Below, in pieces: positions 60,218 to 64,000 of a DNA stretch of 64,000 bases. Both the position numbers and the translations under genes were made by a program. Positions within the stretch are counted from its first letter, which is position 1, and every line of letters starts with the position of its first letter. Under the pieces are notes generated by a model. It was not told the origin of the DNA, made no database searches, and worked only from the letters and a program-made list of their open reading frames with translations. The DNA is from Liquidambar formosana (taxonomy: Eukaryota > Streptophyta > Magnoliopsida > Saxifragales > Altingiaceae), in NCBI GenBank assembly GCA_039720395.1, contig CM077828.1, positions 25,958,717-26,022,716 on the forward strand. Direction: 5' to 3'.

Positions 60218-61440
60218 AAGTACAAATTATGTGGCTCTGATTTGTCAACAAATCTACTATTACTATAGTGCATAAGGATATGTATGTTATGAGTGTAGTG
60301 GTTGCAATGAATTTATAATGTTCGAGATAAATAAATAACATAAGAATGGATATAATTGAGGTAAAGGTGTTTTCTCCAACGATCTGTTTGGCACAAAAGA
60401 AAAGGGGGACTAGACTGATCCAAGTAAAGGGGAAAAAAAACCCCCACTATTGATATATATATGGAGCATAAAAGGGTAGTCACTTTAAACTAATTTTATA
60501 GCTCTTCAAAGTAGAAAAAACAAGGGCAGACTATAGTTTACCTCAGTCGCATTAAGTAATATGCACTACTTTTGATGGTAATAGCATAAACATCAGCATG
60601 AACATAATAATTCACATCCCATGACAGAGCATTAAAAAACTATTACATAAACAAACAGACCCTTACCAGGCATAAAACAAACCCGACCATACATCAGATA
60701 GTCATAAACAATGCCTACAGGATTAACATGGACATCAAATGTTTCTTAGTATATAAGTATTGATTTTGTATGATGTTGCTGTGACAATGTGATTTTACAG
60801 AAATCTCCCATGTTAAATATCTTCAACTTAAGTTATGTCATATTAGCACCTTCGACGCCTTGACCTAATTAACAAATTACAAGTGGCCGGATGAAGTTAG
60901 GTAAAAGTCATTTTTCACACGCCATCACTGTTTTGAGACAATGTTTTCTTTATTTTCAAACCCCTCTCCTATACATTATGTGAAGAACTTTGAAGACATA
61001 CAGGGAGACGTAACTGCAAGATTTATCTATCACTCCTCTTGAAAACGACCAAGAGAGAAGATAATTATCCTGTTTCATGTTATAAAGAAACCTACTTTTC
61101 CTAATTTGTGTCGCGTGCACATATGACTTGGCCATGTGTATTCACCATTAACATAATTATAAATGAATAGAAAAGACTAGGCAAATCAAGCTAAAAAGAA
61201 TGGTTATTTCTTTTGCAAGAATTTCCAAAGAACGCTTAACAATCTGTGATGTTTAGATTAGATTGATTTTTGACATGGGGATGATCAAGGAGCCGACTAT
61301 GTCAACCAGAAAGTGGCCTGCAGATATGCACCATGTGTCACTGAAGATGACATACGTATTGTGTGTGTGCATGTGTCAAGTGAAGATGGATTCTTTTATG
61401 ATGAACATACTTCAATTGAAAACAAAGGAAGGAAATAGTG
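58533..61440. other. 3' flank of copy B
   Basis: No gene was seen. A GA microsatellite lies at 59668-59713 and a (TA)n run at 60174-60211. A private stretch of about 58660-59510 includes a direct repeat of GTTTGTGTTTGGATCTCTAA (58661 and 58685). Confidence 0.45.
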
Positions 61441-61725
61441 GTTGAATGTTTTACAAATGGAAACAAGATAAATAAAATACTACTAATAATCTCTCATGGA
61501 CTCTCTCTCTCTCTCTCTCTGCATGAACAAATTATAAATTATTTAATTGTACTGGAGAAAATCGATTATGCATGCCTACTGAAAATTTTGGTGTTTTGTG
61601 AGTACTACAATATTTTGGAGAAATTTGTCAACTTTAAATCCAAATTTAGCAAGCAGAAACATGGTATTGAAATGACTATTCGTTCTGTATTAATAAATTA
61701 TTGCTAATTGTGTCATCAAGATGCA

Positions 61726-61772
61726 CGCATGCGCGCGCGCGCGCGCACACACACACACACATATATATATTG
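61726..61772. repeat. (GC)n(AC)n(AT)n tract
   Basis: An alternating purine-pyrimidine run (GCGC, then ACAC, then ATAT) like the one in NAGLU intron 9; a Z-DNA-type sequence. Confidence 0.9.
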
Positions 61773-62213
61773 TATTTAAAATATATTTTATACCACCATA
61801 TTTGTTTCTTTTAGCATACATAATATATAGAGGACAAAATGAATAACAAACTATTTATTGTAGTATGTAATATAAATTTTAAATTATGAATCGTGCTTAT
61901 TCTAACTGATCTTTTTAGAAAAAGATATTATCAACAGCCACATCTTTTCACTCATCTCTGTGATCTTCATACAAGCAGCATCCTGTCTTATCTTTATTTC
62001 TTCAATATTTAATATTTAGCAAATAGATTTTTTTTTTATAGAAGGCAGCATCACTGTAGAAAACTAGAAAACTTAGTAGTCATCACTTCTTTTTTTTTTG
62101 ATCGGCAGTAGTCATCACATTTTCCAAAAAACCTTCCTACAAAAGTGATGTAGGACTGACCAATTATCTTGTTGCAAGACAAGTATACTTAACAATCACT
62201 TCTATATCCTGGA

Positions 62214-62214
<1 letters not shown>

Positions 62215-62253
<39 letters not shown>

Positions 62254-62254
62254 G
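62215..62254. repeat. C29-A11 homopolymer junction
   Basis: Twenty-nine C followed by eleven A, then GAAA repeats. The exact length is unlikely to be reliable. Confidence 0.9.
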
Positions 62255-62491
62255 AAAGAAAGAAAACAAAAACAAAAATCTCCAAAAACAAAAAGATGAA
62301 AGTTTAAAATAAAATAAAAAATGTAAATCCAACTGCACATCAAAGATATGTCATCTCATCTGGCTCCTTTTTTTTTTCCCATCATCTATATTTCCAGTTG
62401 TAAAAAGTAACAACATACAGTTTTAAGTTGACATACAAACACTTGAGAGAGAGAGGTTTCAAAGAAACAGCAGGTTGGGCATCTCAGTTAT

Positions 62492-64000
62492 TTACAGAGG
62501 TAATTTCGCTGGTGTACCTGGATCTCGGGGATACTTCCTCGGGGTGGAGCGACCTTTTAAACAAACAATGGCAGTTCTCTGTCCATATGGGCTGTGTGAT
62601 TCCACTGGACACAATAAAAGAGGCACTAATTCACTTCAATAAGGAAGCATATGTCTTCGTTACAGTAATGCAAGTTCACTTCAGATTTAAACCTAAATAT
62701 GGGGATGGGACGTCCTACATCTAGGTTTAACATCGAGAACCTGAACCAACTAAGTTGATTAAATGACAGTTTTTTTTGTTTTTTTTTTTTTTTTTTGAGA
62801 CTTTATATGGTAATTTAAAGCACAAAGCAATCATATACTAAATATGCCCTGTCAACAAAAATAGAAAATCTGCAGAGCTCTAATGGGAAACTTGATGTAA
62901 CAAGCAGAGTTTCACAATCTGTGCTTTAAAACAAACACATGCAGGTAGGAAAACCCTCCATGGTGGGACATCCAGGATCTTGGACTTGGTCTGCAACAGT
63001 ATTCTATAAACATGGGAAACTTGGCTTTGATCTCCCAGGTGAGATTAGTTTGCATGATTTACGACAGACAAGAAAGTTAAGCTAGTAGTCGGTATGGTCT
63101 CATCAACATCTTTTCACTCTATTTAATTACCACTAAAACATACAAGTAAATGAGGCTTGCTAAAATTTTACTCTGGGTCATCAACGAACCCATTAGTATA
63201 TCTCATTTTATTACCAGATCAATGAAGATTCTTATGTCAGAACTCAATATAGAATAAATATACCTGAGCACAATTGCAAGACAGAAGCACCCATCAATTG
63301 AATTGCTCTTTCTGCATTTTTAACTTCCTCCTGCCCACATGTACCAAACAGAAAAATTAGTTGATGATTCAAATCTATGAAAAGTATGAAAGAATGGGCC
63401 TCTTCTGCCTGTCCTGAAACCTGGACCAAGGACTCATACATGTATACGAGTCAAGGGCCAAGTAAACCCGTAATGATTAAGAAAGCTGATTGGCAGGAAC
63501 CCCCATGGGTTGCACTGCTGACCATCTCACCATGCTATTACACATATCTAAAAGAATAAAAGGCCTACTGGGAACACTTGCAATTTGCAACAAATTTAGA
63601 CCATTCCATTCCTTTTCATAGCATTTCAAGTGGGGTCTCATGTCATGAAATAGTTTTGGTTAAGCTTCTACTTCTACTTGTGGTGACACCTCATTATTTG
63701 TTAGATTGACTCCCTTCTCAAAAATAGACATGCACCTTCAAATAGTACAGTTGCCTCACAAGGTATGTAAATAGGTGTCAAAAGCAGGAGATACCAGTAG
63801 TGGATTGTAGACTGTATTGCCTGCACTTCTTCCTATTCAGAGTAGTGTGAGGAAGGGCTTTTGTTCCTTATGTCCACAAAAACAACAAGGTATGAATTCA
63901 GTATCTGCTGTCATGGATAGGTGTTTTTAGATTGGCACATTTTGTTGAACATCAAAAAACTATTGATGCCTCAGATGTACTGATTCTCTACTTTGAGGAG
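62492..64000 (-). CDS. rsmG: 16S rRNA m7G527 methyltransferase RsmG, chloroplast type (3' exons only)
   Basis: Two terminal exons are visible: 63330-63264 and 62604-62492; the rest lies beyond the right edge, since no further exon was found up to 64000. The exons join in frame across a GT-AG intron to give EEVKNAERAIQLMGASVLQL, then CSVESHSPYGQRTAIVCLK, then a C-terminus ending GTPAKLPL. This matches the end of plant plastid RsmG (GidB family), which methylates N7 of the 16S rRNA guanine equivalent to E. coli G527 with S-adenosylmethionine. The methyl-donor site and transit peptide are outside the window. The acceptor before EEVK has a weak pyrimidine tract. The two exons show no frameshift. 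Confidence 0.88.

Larger units (their letters stand above)
51612..61440. repeat. Tandem duplication, copy B
   Basis: The second, downstream copy. It starts in homology near CCTACCCTGTCTATGG and ends near GGAAATAGT (61440). It carries the broken WD40 gene and lacks at least four elements present in copy A. A truncated Tourist-like end (GGGCATGTTTGTTTGGATGG at 52025) is private to this copy. Confidence 0.9.

Noticed and set aside
1..64000. CRISPR array, operon, prophage or bacterial mobile element
   Set aside because: Genes have spliceosomal introns and plant promoters; the short repeats are microsatellites without unique spacers.

Overview
This is a stretch of flowering-plant nuclear DNA, probably from a non-grass angiosperm. 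It is AT-rich, has intron-rich genes with GT-AG junctions, a peroxisomal ALDH10 gene with the usual 15 exons, a plant JINGUBANG-type WD40 gene, plastid-type rsmG, and many plant transposon families (LINE, tRNA-like SINEs, hAT, Mutator-type and Tourist-like elements). All exon models were made by hand from splice junctions and protein-family knowledge; no alignment or search was run.

Layout. 1-8 kb: intergenic DNA with MITEs, two palindromic repeats and a SINE. 8.09-15.81 kb (-): ALDH10 aminoaldehyde dehydrogenase, 15 exons, C-terminal SKL, but three exons carry one extra base each. 18.2-22.2 kb: a 5'-truncated LINE split by a 2.6-kb hAT element, itself split by a 1.5-kb Mutator-type element with about 300-bp inverted repeats. 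22.73-22.97 kb (-): an 80-residue basic protein of unknown function. 25.4-39.4 kb (-): lysosomal-type alpha-N-acetylglucosaminidase (GH89), 19 exons, with one extra base in exon 13 and a GA instead of GT at the exon 12 donor; its introns hold a LINE remnant, a MITE, a tandem repeat and an LTR-retrotransposon primer-binding site. 39.7-61.4 kb: an old tandem duplication of roughly 10 kb. Copy A (39.7-51.6) holds an intact intronless WD40 gene; copy B (51.6-61.4) holds the same gene broken by three indels. Copy A gained several transposons whose empty sites can be read in copy B. 62.5-64 kb (-): the last two exons of plastid rsmG, which runs off the right edge.

The genes do not form a pathway or cluster; they are unrelated housekeeping or developmental plant genes. 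No previously undescribed defence or biosynthetic system was found. The points most worth a second look are the repeated single-base frameshifts across three genes (several consistent with one base inserted inside a CpG, which raises the question of assembly error versus real decay), the one-sided transposon load of the duplication, the three-level nested transposon, and a Mutator-type family (ends GGGAACGGCTATTGCAAC) whose members share ends but not interiors.
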